A DNA stretch of 64,000 bases from Streptomyces spiralis (GCF_014654675.1 NZ_BNBC01000024.1:16292-80291); one strand, 5' to 3'. Counted from the stretch's first letter, positions 1 to 8,972 are shown. The notes: generated by a model not told the origin, from the sequence alone. Program-made: numbers and translations.

Positions 1-1310
1 TCGCCTGCGCCGCGGCCGGGGTGCCCTTCGAGGTCGTCCCCGGCGTCGCGACCGCCGTCGGTGTGCCCGCGTACGCCGGTGTGCCGCTGCGTGACGCCGA
101 GGGCACCGACGTACGGTTCGTCGACGCCCGCACCGCCTCCGACCGCTGCTGGACGGAGGTCGGCGCCTCGGACGGCACGGTCGTGGTGTCCACGACGCTG
201 GACTCGGTGGCCGCAGCGGCCGGCGAGCTGGTGTCGGCCGGCCGCAAGCCGGACACCCCGATGACGGTGACCGTCGCCGGTACGACCACCCGCCAGCGCA
301 CCTGGACCGCCACCCTCGGCACGGTCGCGCAGACCCTGAAGCAGGCCAAGGTCCTGCCGTCCCCGGACGGCGGCCGGCCGGTGATAGCGGTGGTCGGCGA
401 GCGCAGCGCCGCCGCGCAGCGCGACCAGCTCTCCTGGTTCGAGTCCAAGCCGCTGTTCGGCTGGAAGGTGCTCGTGCCGCGCACCAAGGAGCAGGCCGCG
501 TCGCTCTCCGACCAGCTGCGCTCCTACGGTGCCGTACCGCACGAGGTGCCCACGATCGCCGTGGAGCCGCCGCGCACGCCCCAGCAGATGGAGCGGGCGG
601 TCAAGGGCCTGGTCACCGGCCGCTACGAGTGGATCGCGTTCACGTCGGTCAACGCGGTCAAGGCGGTCCGCGAGAAGTTCGAGGAGTACGGCCTGGACGC
701 CCGCGCCTTCGCGGGCATCAAGGTCGCGGCGGTGGGCGACCAGACGGCCAAGGCCCTGATCGCCTTCGGCGTGAAGCCCGACCTGGTGCCGAGCGGCGAG
801 CAGTCGGCGGCCGGCCTCCTGGAGGACTGGCCGCCCTACGACCCGGTGTTCGACCCGATCGACAGGGTCTTCCTGCCGCGCGCCGACATCGCCACCGAGA
901 CGCTGGTGGCGGGCCTGATCGAGCTGGGCTGGGAGGTCGACGACGTCACGGCGTACCGGACCGTGCGCGCCTCGCCGCCCCCGGCGGAGACCCGCGAGGC
1001 GATCAAGGGCGGCGGCTTCGACGCGGTCCTGTTCACCTCGTCCTCCACGGTCCGCAACCTCGTCGGCATCGCGGGCAAGCCGCACAACGTCACGGTGATC
1101 GCCTGCATCGGCCCGGCGACGGCGAAGACGGCGGAGGAGCACGGCCTGCGCGTCGACGTCATGTCACCGGAGCCGTCGGTCCACAAGCTCGCCGAGGCCC
1201 TCGCCGACTTCGGCATGAAGCGCCGCGCGGCCGCCCTGGAGGCCGGCGACCCGGTGACCCGCCCGAGCGAGCGGCGCCCGGGGGCACGGAGGCGTCGCTC
1301 GACGACCTGA
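1..1310 (+). CDS. hemD: Uroporphyrinogen-III C-methyltransferase/synthase fusion (5' truncated by window edge)
   Basis: The visible part starts inside a SUMT (CobA-type) methyltransferase domain, shown by the PFEVVPGV...GVPAYAGVPL stretch that closes such domains. It continues into a full HemD domain from about visible residue 150 (WKVLVPRT, FTSVNAV, GWEVDDVTAYRT, FTSSSTVRNL). HemD cyclises hydroxymethylbilane to uroporphyrinogen III; the SUMT half methylates it to precorrin-2 for siroheme or cobalamin. The fusion is the usual actinobacterial form. The reading frame is open from base 3, so the true start lies upstream. The tail is Arg-rich and probably disordered. A strong hairpin terminator follows at once. 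Family assignment is firm; activity of the methylase half cannot be judged because its SAM motifs lie outside the window. Confidence 0.93.
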   Translation, partial: ACAAAGVPFEVVPGVATAVGVPAYAGVPLRDAEGTDVRFVDARTASDRCWTEVGASDGTVVVSTTLDSVAAAAGELVSAGRKPDTPMTVTVAGTTTRQRTWTATLGTVAQTLKQAKVLPSPDGGRPVIAVVGERSAAAQRDQLSWFESKPLFGWKVLVPRTKEQAASLSDQLRSYGAVPHEVPTIAVEPPRTPQQMERAVKGLVTGRYEWIAFTSVNAVKAVREKFEEYGLDARAFAGIKVAAVGDQTAKALIAFGVKPDLVPSGEQSAAGLLEDWPPYDPVFDPIDRVFLPRADIATETLVAGLIELGWEVDDVTAYRTVRASPPPAETREAIKGGGFDAVLFTSSSTVRNLVGIAGKPHNVTVIACIGPATAKTAEEHGLRVDVMSPEPSVHKLAEALADFGMKRRAAALEAGDPVTRPSERRPGARRRRSTT

Positions 1311-1320
1311 GCCGAGGTGA

Positions 1321-1370
1321 GCCGAAGCGGTTGGAGCGCCCTCACGGGGGCGTTCCAACCGCTTTTCGGC
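1321..1370. terminator. Bidirectional hairpin terminator
   Basis: Arms GCCGAAGCGGTTGGAGCGCC and its complement ending in CCAACCGCTTTTCGGC pair almost completely around a TCAC loop. An internal TTTT occurs on the right arm. It lies between the convergent hemD (+) and VOC (-) genes and can serve both. Confidence 0.85.
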
Positions 1371-1381
1371 GTACCGGGGTG

Positions 1382-1771
1382 TCAGACCAGCGTCGTGATG
1401 CAGAAGGGGTGGCCGGCGGGGTCCAGGAGGACTCGCCAGCGGTCGGGGGACGGCTGGTGGTCGGGCTTGGCGGCGCCCAGGGAGAGCAGTCGGGACTCGG
1501 CGGCCTCCAGGTCGTCGACGCCCAGCTCGAGGTGGGCCTGCTTCTCCTGGGCGGGGTCCGGCCAGGTGGGGCGGCGGTAGTCGGTCAGGCGGTTGAAGCC
1601 CAGGCCGGGCGTTCCCTCCTGGGCGAGGAAGACGAAGTCGTCGGTGGAGAAGGCGACGGGCAGACCCAGGGCCTCGCCGTAGAAGCGGGCCAGTTCCGCG
1701 GGGTCCGGGCAGTCGAAGGTGACCGCCGCGTAGCGGAACGTGGGGGCGGAGTCGGTGTTCTCAGCGCTCAT
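1382..1771 (-). CDS. VOC family (glyoxalase/bleomycin-resistance fold) protein
   Basis: The 129-residue product is one vicinal-oxygen-chelate domain. Its beta-alpha-beta-beta-beta halves run from about residue 10 to 60 (AAVTFDCPDPAELARFYGEAL) and 75 to 127 (HLELGVDDLEAAE ... DPAGHPFCI). The size fits the single-domain VOC group, which works as a homodimer. Substrate cannot be read from sequence; a dioxygenase, lyase or drug-binding role are all possible. The gene is divergent from the WYL regulator at 1845 with about 73 bases between starts, so the regulator may control it. Confidence 0.85.
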   Translation of the reverse strand: MSAENTDSAPTFRYAAVTFDCPDPAELARFYGEALGLPVAFSTDDFVFLAQEGTPGLGFNRLTDYRRPTWPDPAQEKQAHLELGVDDLEAAESRLLSLGAAKPDHQPSPDRWRVLLDPAGHPFCITTLV

Positions 1772-1844
1772 GCTTCAGGACGGTAGGCGGTGACCCGGAC
1801 AGTTCCGGTCCTGGTCGTGTCCGGCCCGTGGAAAACTTCGGAAG

Positions 1845-2861
1845 GTGATCAGTGCCTCCGTCCGTCTGCTCCGGCTGGTCTCCGTGCTGGCCGCCCGGCC
1901 GTCGTGGACCTGTGCCGAGCTGGCCGAGCGGATCGGGGTCACGGAGCGCACGGTGCGGCGCGACATCGCCAGGCTCCGCGAGATCGGCTACGTCGTCGAG
2001 TCCGAGCCGGGTCCGTGGGGCGGTTACCGGCTGCGGGCCGGGTCCCGGGTGCCGCCGCTGATCCTCGACGACGAGGAGGCCCTCGCCGTGGCCGTGGGGC
2101 TGCGTGAGGCGGCGCTGAGCGGTGCTCTCGGCGGTGACCAGGCGGCGCTGTCGGCGCTGCTGAAGCTGCGGCAGGTGCTGCCGCGGCGGATCGCGGACCG
2201 GCTGAGCGAGATGGACGCCGCCTTCGTGCACACTCCGAGGGCCATGGAGCCGCAGATCACCCCGAACATGCTGCTGGAACTGGCCGCCGCGTGCCGCCGG
2301 GGCGAGCGCGCCCGCCTGTCCTACCGGGACGTGAAGGGACGGGCCACCGTCCGGGACGTGGACCCCTACCGTCTCGTCCACACCGGACGCCGCTGGTACT
2401 TCGTCGCCCGGGACGTGGCACGGGACCAATGGCGTACGTTCCGGGCCGACCGCGTCGCACGGCTGCAGCCGACCGGTCAGCCGGTGGACCTGGCCGACCC
2501 GCCCGACCCGGCACAGCTCGTCTCCCGCTCCACGGCGAACGGCCCCTACCCGCTGAGCGCGACGATCCGGCTCCCCCTGCCCATGGACGAGGCGCTGCGA
2601 GTGATCCCGGCGACGGTCGGTACGCACCGGCCGGACGGCCCCGACGCCACGATCGTCGACGTCGGCGGACCCGACGCGGACGGGCTCGCCCGGTACCTCG
2701 TCGGCCTGGCCGTACCTCTGCGGGTCCTGGCGCCCGACGCCGTACGTCGTGCCCTGGTGCGCCGTGCCCGGGAGCTGCTGGAGGTCAACGCGGACGACGA
2801 GGTGTGCGCGGGCGACCGACTCGGCGTCGGCAAAGGCACGGGATCGGCGGGCGTAGCGTAG
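1845..2861 (+). CDS. YafY/WYL-domain transcriptional regulator
   Basis: The 338-residue protein has an HTH_11 winged helix at residues 5-62 (TCAELAERIGVTERTVRRDIARL). A WYL domain spans about 145-230, with W184-Y185-F186 in GRRWYFVARD, and a WCX-type C-terminal extension follows. WYL domains are known to sense ligands or nucleic acids and control HTH activity. GTG at 1845 is used, since ATG alternatives would remove the HTH. hemB starts only 4 bases after the stop, so the two may be co-transcribed. The divergent VOC gene is the likeliest target. This regulator sits between hemD and hemB, which I would otherwise expect to be adjacent. Confidence 0.9.
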   Translation: MISASVRLLRLVSVLAARPSWTCAELAERIGVTERTVRRDIARLREIGYVVESEPGPWGGYRLRAGSRVPPLILDDEEALAVAVGLREAALSGALGGDQAALSALLKLRQVLPRRIADRLSEMDAAFVHTPRAMEPQITPNMLLELAAACRRGERARLSYRDVKGRATVRDVDPYRLVHTGRRWYFVARDVARDQWRTFRADRVARLQPTGQPVDLADPPDPAQLVSRSTANGPYPLSATIRLPLPMDEALRVIPATVGTHRPDGPDATIVDVGGPDADGLARYLVGLAVPLRVLAPDAVRRALVRRARELLEVNADDEVCAGDRLGVGKGTGSAGVA

Positions 2862-2865
2862 GGGC

Positions 2866-3858
2866 ATGACGAAGTACGGATCCTTTCCCGGTACGCGTCC
2901 TCGTCGGCTGCGCACCACTCCCGCGATGCGCCGCATGGTCGCCGAGACGCGGCTGCACCCGGCGGACCTGATCCTGCCCGCGTTCGTGCGGGAGGGCGTG
3001 AGCGAGCCCGTGCCGATCGCGGCGATGCCCGGGGTCGTGCAGCACACGCGGGACAGTCTGAAGAAGGCCGCCGCTCAGGCGGTGGAGGCCGGGATCTCCG
3101 GGATCATGCTGTTCGGGGTGCCGGAGGAGTCCAAGAAGGACGCCCTCGGGACGGCCGGGACCGATCCGGACGGGATTCTCCAGGTCGCGCTGCGCGACGT
3201 ACGGGCCGAGGTCGGGGACGAGCTGCTCGTCATGTCCGACCTGTGCCTGGACGAGTTCACCGATCACGGGCACTGCGGCGTCCTGGACGCCGAGGGCCGC
3301 GTCGACAACGACGCCACCCTGGAGCGGTACGCCGAGATGGCCCAGGTGCAGGCCGACGCCGGTGCCCATGTCGTCGGGCCCAGCGGGATGATGGACGGGC
3401 AGATCGGCGTCATCCGTGACGCGCTGGACCAGATCGGACGGGAGGACGTCGCCGTCCTCGCCTACACGGTCAAGTACTCCTCCGCCTTCTACGGGCCCTT
3501 CCGGGAGGCCGTCGGCTCCTCGCTGAACGGCGACCGCAAGACCTACCAGCAGGACCCGGCGAACCTGCGCGAGTCGCTGCGCGAGCTGGCCCTCGACCTG
3601 GAGGAGGGGGCCGACATGGTGATGGTGAAGCCGGCCGGTCCCTACCTGGACATCCTGGCCCGGGTCGCCGACGCCGTGGACGTGCCCGTCGCCGCCTACC
3701 AGATCTCCGGCGAGTACTCGATGATCGAGGCCGCCGCCGAGAAGGGCTGGGTCGACCGGGACCGGGCGATCCTGGAGACCCTGACCGGCATCAAGCGGGC
3801 CGGCGCCCGGAACATCCTCACCTACTGGGCGACCGAGGTCGCGCAGAAGCTGCGCTGA
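2866..3858 (+). CDS. hemB: Delta-aminolevulinic acid dehydratase (porphobilinogen synthase)
   Basis: HemB condenses two 5-aminolevulinate molecules to porphobilinogen in the cytoplasm, the second shared step of tetrapyrrole synthesis. At 330 residues it is full length. Schiff-base lysines are K203 (YTVKYSSAFYGPF) and K255 (MVMVKPAGPY). The metal-site loop reads DLCLDEFTDHGHCG: C127 and C137 are present, but the middle Cys of the zinc enzymes is Asp129. This places it between the Zn-cysteine and Mg-aspartate types. Four bases separate it from the upstream WYL gene. The start is ATG 2866, preceded by a weak GGGGC. Confidence 0.96.
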   Translation: MTKYGSFPGTRPRRLRTTPAMRRMVAETRLHPADLILPAFVREGVSEPVPIAAMPGVVQHTRDSLKKAAAQAVEAGISGIMLFGVPEESKKDALGTAGTDPDGILQVALRDVRAEVGDELLVMSDLCLDEFTDHGHCGVLDAEGRVDNDATLERYAEMAQVQADAGAHVVGPSGMMDGQIGVIRDALDQIGREDVAVLAYTVKYSSAFYGPFREAVGSSLNGDRKTYQQDPANLRESLRELALDLEEGADMVMVKPAGPYLDILARVADAVDVPVAAYQISGEYSMIEAAAEKGWVDRDRAILETLTGIKRAGARNILTYWATEVAQKLR

Positions 3859-4058
3859 GCCTGCCGGTCAGGGGTCGCCGGAGCGGGCTGGGCGCACGGG
3901 CGCTCCAACGACCGCGACACCGAGGACGGGCCCTCGTCGCGTACGCCCTGACCGTCATGGCAGCCGGTCAGGGCCGCGGCGGCGGTGAGCAGGAGCGCCG
4001 TCGCGGCGAGCGGACGGGTGCGGGTGCGGGTGCGGGTGCGGGTGGAGTGTACGGGCAT
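3822..4058 (-). CDS. Small putative lipoprotein
   Basis: A 78-residue product begins at ATG 4058 with GGGGGA 6 bases upstream. It has a basic N-region made of (Thr-Arg)n, a hydrophobic core (LAATALLLTAAAALTG) and the lipobox LTGC at about residue 34. A short polar mature part follows. The Thr-Arg run comes from a GTGCGG microsatellite-like DNA repeat at about 4018-4044. The 3' end overlaps hemB by 37 bases in convergent orientation. No family was recognised. The lipoprotein signal and RBS argue that it is real, but its short length leaves doubt. Confidence 0.5.
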   Translation of the reverse strand: MPVHSTRTRTRTRTRPLAATALLLTAAAALTGCHDGQGVRDEGPSSVSRSLERPCAQPAPATPDRQAQRSFCATSVAQ

Positions 4059-4329
4059 GGAAGATCCCCCGTGGGCGAACAGGAACAAGCCGCGGTGACG
4101 GCGGACGGTCGGACGCACCCAGCTTGATCCCTTCGGGGCGTCCGCCGCCACGGTTGCCCGTGAACGTGGGACGCCGGGACGCCGACACCGGCCGTGACCA
4201 GCGCGAACGGCGTTCCTGCGGGATGCGGGACGGGACGCGGGGCCGTTCTGGTCCCCGCCTCGGGCACGATCAAGTCGCCCTGGGAGTTAGGTTGTTGAAG
4301 ATCAGCCGAACCTCTCAGGGAGAAGGCCC

Positions 4330-5232
4330 ATGTCCGGTGACGCCCTCAGCCAGGACCCCGCCGAGCTGAGAAGGAGGATCGACACGACCAAAGCCCACCC
4401 CGCCCGGGTCTACGACGTCTTCCTCGGCGGCAAGGACCACTACCCGGCCGACCGCGCCGCTGCCGCCGCCGGGCTCGCCGCCAATCCGCGCGGCTACCTC
4501 GACGTACGGCACAACCGCGACTTCCTGCGCCGCGCCGTGACCACGCTGGCCGCCCAGGACGGCATCCGCCAGTTCCTGGACATCGGCACCGGCCTGCCGA
4601 CCGGCGAGAACGTCCACCAGATCGCCCAGCGGATCAACACCGACTCCCGGGTGGTGTACGTCGACAACGACCCCGTGGTCCTCGCCCACGCCCGCGCGCT
4701 GCTCACCAGCGGCCCCGAGGGCCGTACCGACTACATCGACGCCGACCTGAAGAACCCGGCGCACATCCTCGAACAGGCCGCCAAGACCCTCGACTTCGAC
4801 CAGCCGATCGCACTGTGCCTGGTCGCCATCCTGCACTTCGTCGAGGACGCGGAGGCGTACGGCATCGTGCGTGAACTCGTCGCCGCCCTGCCCTCCGGCA
4901 GCCGGCTGGTCCTCAGCCATCTCACCGAGGACCTCAACCCGGAGAACATCCGCGCGGTGCAACGCACCTACACCGAGCGGGGCTTCACGTTCGTGCTGCG
5001 CTCCAGGGCCGACGTCGAGCGCTTCTTCACGGACAACGGCCTTCAGCCGGCCGACCCCGGAGTCGTCCCCGTCCACCACTGGCGCCCCGACCACGCCGCC
5101 CCCGTCCCCGAGCAGCCGGAAGCCTCCTACCTCGCCGCTCTCGAGGACATCGAGAAGGTCCGCTACGCCGACATCAACGACGTGACGGACGCCGACATCA
5201 ACGTGTACGCGGCAGTGGGCGGCAAGGCGTAG
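4330..5232 (+). CDS. SAM-dependent methyltransferase, DUF574 family
   Basis: The 300-residue protein shows the SAM-binding motif FLDIGTG at 82-88 and the motif-II acidic strand VYVDNDP at 109-115. The N-terminal ARVYDVFLGGKDHYPADR is typical of the DUF574 (Methyltransf_19) family, which is expanded in Streptomyces. Substrates of this family are unknown. AGGGAGAAGG lies just before ATG 4330. It stands alone, is followed by a hairpin terminator and is convergent with argS, so context gives no pathway hint. Confidence 0.9.
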   Translation: MSGDALSQDPAELRRRIDTTKAHPARVYDVFLGGKDHYPADRAAAAAGLAANPRGYLDVRHNRDFLRRAVTTLAAQDGIRQFLDIGTGLPTGENVHQIAQRINTDSRVVYVDNDPVVLAHARALLTSGPEGRTDYIDADLKNPAHILEQAAKTLDFDQPIALCLVAILHFVEDAEAYGIVRELVAALPSGSRLVLSHLTEDLNPENIRAVQRTYTERGFTFVLRSRADVERFFTDNGLQPADPGVVPVHHWRPDHAAPVPEQPEASYLAALEDIEKVRYADINDVTDADINVYAAVGGKA

Positions 5233-5253
5233 CGAGGAGGGGGAGGAGCCGGA

Positions 5254-5283
5254 GAGGCCGCCACCGGGGGTGGTGACGGCCTC
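5254..5283. terminator. Hairpin between convergent genes
   Basis: GAGGCCGCCACC pairs with GGTGACGGCCTC (one mismatch, a G-T pair on the minus strand) around a short G-rich loop. It sits between the methyltransferase (+) and argS (-) stops and probably terminates both. Confidence 0.65.
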
Positions 5284-5290
5284 GGGTGCC

Positions 5291-7066
5291 TCAGAGTCGC
5301 TCCGGCGTCCTGATGCCCAGCAGGGCCATGCCCTGGTGGAGGGTACGGGCCGTGATGTCGCACAGGAAGAGGCGGTTCTCCACCTGCTGCGGCGTCTCGG
5401 CCTTCAGCACCGGGCACTTGTCGTAGAAGGTCGTGTACAGGGACGCCAGCTGGTAGAGGTATGCCGCCAGCTTGTGCGGGGCGTACTCCCGCGCCGCTTC
5501 CCGCACCGTCTCCGCGAAGGCGTCCGCGTGCAGGCCCAGGGCCCGCTCCGCCGCCGCCAGTTCCAGCTCCGGGTGCGCGGCCGGGCGCAGCTCGCCCGCC
5601 TTGCGGAGGATGGACCGGATACGGGCGTAGGCGTACTGGAGGTAGACCGACGTGTCGCCGTTCAGCGAGACCATCTGGTCCAGGTCGAACTTGTAGTCCC
5701 GGCTCGCCGACGTCGACAGGTCCGCGTACTTCACCGCGCCGATGCCCACCTGGGCACCCCGCTCGGCGATCTCCTCCTCGGAGAGGTCCTGGGCCTTCTC
5801 CCGGACGACCGCCGAGGCCCGGTCGATCGCCTCGTCCAGCAGGTCGACCAGGCGGACCGTCTCGCCCTCACGCGTCTTGAACGGCTTGCCGTCCTTGCCC
5901 AGCACCGTGCCGAAGGCCAGCTGCTGGGCCTTGACGCCGTCACCGAGCCAGCCGGCCCTGCGTGCCGTCTCGAAGACCATCTTGAAGTGCAGGGACTGGC
6001 GGGCGTCCACGACGTAGAGGAGCGTGTCCGCCTTCAGGTTGAAGACGCGGTCGCGGATCGCCGACAGGTCGGTGGCCGCGTAGCCGTAGCCGCCGTCGGA
6101 CTTCTGGACGATCAGCGGGACCGGGTTGCCGTCCGGGCCCTTGATGTCCTCGAAGAAGACGCACAGGGCACCCTCGGAGCGGACCGCGACGCCCGACTCC
6201 TCCAGCAGCCGGCAGGTCTCGGCCAGCATGTCGTTGTAGCCGGACTCGCCGACGATGTCCGGGTCCCGGATCTCCATGTCCAGTTTCTCGAAGACGGAGA
6301 AGAAGTAGATCTTCGACTCGTCGACGAACTTCTGCCACATGGCCAGCGTGTGCGGGTCCCCGGCCTGGAGGTCGACCACCCGGCGCCGGGCGCGCGTCTT
6401 GAACTCCTCGTCCGAGTCGAACTTCCTCCGCGCCGCCTTGTACAGCCGGTCCAGGTTCGACATCGCCTCCTCGCCGGAGGCGGCCGTGTCCTCGGTGGAC
6501 GCCTTGTGGTCCAGCTCGTGCGGGTGCTCGTCCAGGTACTGGATGAGCATGCCGAACTGGGTGCCCCAGTCGCCGATGTGGTGACGCCGGACCACGCTCT
6601 CACCGGTGAACTCGAGGAGCTGGACGACCGAGTCGCCGATCACCGCCGAGCGCAGATGGCCGACGTGCATCTCCTTCGCCACGTTCGGCTGGGCGTAGTC
6701 GATCACCGTGGTGCCCGGGTTCGCGGCGTACGGCACGCCGAGGCGGCCCGCCTCGTCCGCGTACCGCGCGGCCAGGGTCTCGATGATCGCCTTGTCCGTG
6801 ATCGTGATGTTGAGGAAGCCGGGGCCGGAGACCTCGACTTCCTTGATGACGTCACCCGTCACCACCCGGTCGACGACCTGAGTCGCCAGTTCCCGGGGGT
6901 TCGCCTTCGCCTTCTTGGCCAGGGCCAGGATCCCGTTGGCCTGGAAGTCGGCCCGGTCGCTTCGTCGCAGCAGCGGGTCCGCGCCGGCGGCCTCCGGAAG
7001 GCCGGCCGAGAGAGCGGAAGCGAGGTGCTGCTGGACGGAGTCGCTGAGGGACGTGACCGAGGCCAT
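5291..7066 (-). CDS. argS: Arginyl-tRNA synthetase
   Basis: This class I synthetase charges tRNA-Arg. From ATG 7066 (MASVTSLSDS) it is 591 residues. The order is an N-terminal Add-1 tRNA-binding domain (about 10-95), then a Rossmann core with the HIGH equivalent HVGH at 134-137 inside PNVAKEMHVGHLRS. Next comes GKPFKTREG, the ArgRS substitute for KMSKS, and a DALR anticodon-binding C-terminus. An 18-residue upstream extension (MGYWLG...) is open but not family-like, so it was excluded. It is divergent from lysS with 160 bases between starts. Confidence 0.96.
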   Translation of the reverse strand: MASVTSLSDSVQQHLASALSAGLPEAAGADPLLRRSDRADFQANGILALAKKAKANPRELATQVVDRVVTGDVIKEVEVSGPGFLNITITDKAIIETLAARYADEAGRLGVPYAANPGTTVIDYAQPNVAKEMHVGHLRSAVIGDSVVQLLEFTGESVVRRHHIGDWGTQFGMLIQYLDEHPHELDHKASTEDTAASGEEAMSNLDRLYKAARRKFDSDEEFKTRARRRVVDLQAGDPHTLAMWQKFVDESKIYFFSVFEKLDMEIRDPDIVGESGYNDMLAETCRLLEESGVAVRSEGALCVFFEDIKGPDGNPVPLIVQKSDGGYGYAATDLSAIRDRVFNLKADTLLYVVDARQSLHFKMVFETARRAGWLGDGVKAQQLAFGTVLGKDGKPFKTREGETVRLVDLLDEAIDRASAVVREKAQDLSEEEIAERGAQVGIGAVKYADLSTSASRDYKFDLDQMVSLNGDTSVYLQYAYARIRSILRKAGELRPAAHPELELAAAERALGLHADAFAETVREAAREYAPHKLAAYLYQLASLYTTFYDKCPVLKAETPQQVENRLFLCDITARTLHQGMALLGIRTPERL

Positions 7067-7156
7067 AGGAATGGGTGCCGTTCTCCTCGTGGGAATGGAT
7101 AGTCCCAGCCAGTATCCCATGGCGGGTAAAGCCGTTTTTCCGCGCGCGCGGCCGTC

Positions 7157-7184
7157 TGGGAGTATGGAGAGGTCAGTACTCCCA
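7157..7184. promoter_or_regulatory. Inverted repeat upstream of lysS
   Basis: TGGGAGTA (7157-7164) and TACTCCCA (7177-7184) form a perfect 8-bp inverted repeat with a 12-base spacer. The half-site centres are 20 bp apart, about two helical turns, which suits a dimeric regulator. It lies 43 bases before the lysS start in the argS-lysS divergent region. A weak RNA hairpin is the alternative. Confidence 0.4.
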
Positions 7185-7226
7185 TCCAGGCTTTCTGGGT
7201 TCAGACCATCAGAGGACGTGCCGAAC

Positions 7227-8972
7227 GTGGCTCAGAGCACCGAGACCACCGACTGGGTCTCCCGTTTCGCGGATGAGGTCATCGAGGAGTCGGAGCGCCG
7301 GGCCCCGGGCAAACCGGTCGTCGTCGCGTCCGGACTCTCTCCCTCCGGCCCCATCCATCTGGGGAACCTGCGCGAGGTCATGACCCCGCACCTCGTCGCC
7401 GACGAGATCCGCCGCCGGGGCTACGAGGTGCGGCACCTGATCTCCTGGGACGACTACGACCGGTACCGCAAGGTCCCGGCCGGCGTCACCGGCATCGACG
7501 AGTCGTGGGCCGAGCACATCGGCAAGCCGCTCACCTCCGTCCCCGCCCCCCGCGGCTCGGCGTACGCGAACTGGGCCGAGCACTTCAAGGCCGCCATGGT
7601 CGCCTCGCTCGCCGAGCTGGGCGTGGAGTTCGACGGCATCAGCCAGACCGAGCAGTACACCTCCGGCGCCTACCGCGAGCAGATCCTGCACGCGATGCGG
7701 CACCGCGGCGACATCGACGCCGTCCTCGCCCAGTACCGCACCAAGCCCAAGCCGGCCGACCAGAAGAAGCAGCAGGCCAAGCAGAAGCCGGTCGACGAGG
7801 CCGAGCTGGAGGCCGCCGAGGGCTCGGGCGCCGCCGCCGAGGACGACGGCAGCTCCGGCGCCGCCGGCTACTTCCCGTACAAGCCGTACTGCGGCAACTG
7901 CGAGAAGGACCTCACCACCGTCAGCTCCTACGACGACGACTCCACCGAGCTGACCTACGCCTGCACGGCGTGCGGCTTCTCCGAGACCGTCCGGCTCAGC
8001 GAGTTCAACCGCGGCAAGCTGGTGTGGAAGGTCGACTGGCCCATGCGGTGGGCGTACGAGGGCGTGATCTTCGAGCCCTCCGGCGTCGACCACTCCTCGC
8101 CGGGCTCCTCCTTCCAGGTCGGCGGGCAGATCGTCGGGATCTTCGGCGGCAAGCAGCCGATCGGCCCGATGTACGCCTTCGTCGGCATCTCCGGCATGGC
8201 GAAGATGTCCTCCTCCCGGGGCGGTGTCCCCACCCCCGCCGACGCGCTGAAGATCATGGAACCGCAGCTCCTGCGGTGGCTGTACGCCCGGCGCCGGCCG
8301 AACCAGTCCTTCAAGATCGCCTTCGACCAGGAGATCCAGCGCCTGTACGACGAGTGGGACAAGCTCGCGGGCAAGGTCGCCGACGGATCCGCGCTCCCCG
8401 CCGATGTCGCCGCGTACACGCGGGCCGTGGGCACCGCCGCCGGTGAGCTGCCCAAGACCGCCCGCCCGCTGCCGTACCGCACGCTCGCGTCCGTCGCCGA
8501 CATCACCGCCGGCCACCAGGACCAGGCGCTGCGGATCCTCAGCGAGCTCGACCCGGCCGACCCGCTCGGCTCGCTGGACGAGGCCCGCCCGCGCTACGAC
8601 AGGGCCGAGGCGTGGATCAACACCCACGTCCCCGCCGACCAGCGCACCATCGTCCGTGACGAGCCCGACGCCGAACTGCTGAAGTCCCTCGACGAGGCCT
8701 CCCAGCAGTCCGTACGCCTGCTGCTCGACGGAATCGCCGACCACTGGTCCCTCGACGGACTGACCCACCTCGTGTACGGCGTGCCCAAGGTGCAGGCCGG
8801 GTTCTCCGCCGATGCCACGCCCAAGGAGCTGCCGCCGGAGATCAAGACCGCCCAGCGGTCGTTCTTCGCGCTGCTCTACCACCTGCTGGTGGGCCGTGAC
8901 ACGGGTCCGCGCCTGCCCACGCTGCTGCTCGCGGTGGGGCAGGAGCGGGTGCGCAAGCTGCTCGGCGAGTAA
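7227..8972 (+). CDS. lysS: Lysyl-tRNA synthetase, class I
   Basis: Charges tRNA-Lys. It is a class I (archaeal-type, LysRS-I) enzyme rather than the usual bacterial class II enzyme. The HIGH equivalent HLGN (44-47) lies in SGLSPSGPIHLGNLRE and the KMSKS equivalent is AKMSSS (about 325-329). Between them is a four-Cys zinc knuckle (CGNC ... CTAC). A charged Lys/Gln/Glu linker lies near residues 172-200. GTG 7227 was chosen because AGAGGA is 10 bases upstream; GTG 7218 is in frame but too close to it. The product is 581 residues. Confidence 0.95.
   Translation: MAQSTETTDWVSRFADEVIEESERRAPGKPVVVASGLSPSGPIHLGNLREVMTPHLVADEIRRRGYEVRHLISWDDYDRYRKVPAGVTGIDESWAEHIGKPLTSVPAPRGSAYANWAEHFKAAMVASLAELGVEFDGISQTEQYTSGAYREQILHAMRHRGDIDAVLAQYRTKPKPADQKKQQAKQKPVDEAELEAAEGSGAAAEDDGSSGAAGYFPYKPYCGNCEKDLTTVSSYDDDSTELTYACTACGFSETVRLSEFNRGKLVWKVDWPMRWAYEGVIFEPSGVDHSSPGSSFQVGGQIVGIFGGKQPIGPMYAFVGISGMAKMSSSRGGVPTPADALKIMEPQLLRWLYARRRPNQSFKIAFDQEIQRLYDEWDKLAGKVADGSALPADVAAYTRAVGTAAGELPKTARPLPYRTLASVADITAGHQDQALRILSELDPADPLGSLDEARPRYDRAEAWINTHVPADQRTIVRDEPDAELLKSLDEASQQSVRLLLDGIADHWSLDGLTHLVYGVPKVQAGFSADATPKELPPEIKTAQRSFFALLYHLLVGRDTGPRLPTLLLAVGQERVRKLLGE

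Noticed and set aside
5270..7102. 610-codon plus-strand frame opposite argS
   Set aside because: argS motifs are unmistakable on the minus strand. The plus frame is a codon-bias artefact.
7067..7226. T-box riboswitch upstream of lysS
   Set aside because: No specifier stem, T-box sequence or terminator/antiterminator pair could be recognised. Only the 8-bp inverted repeat stands out.
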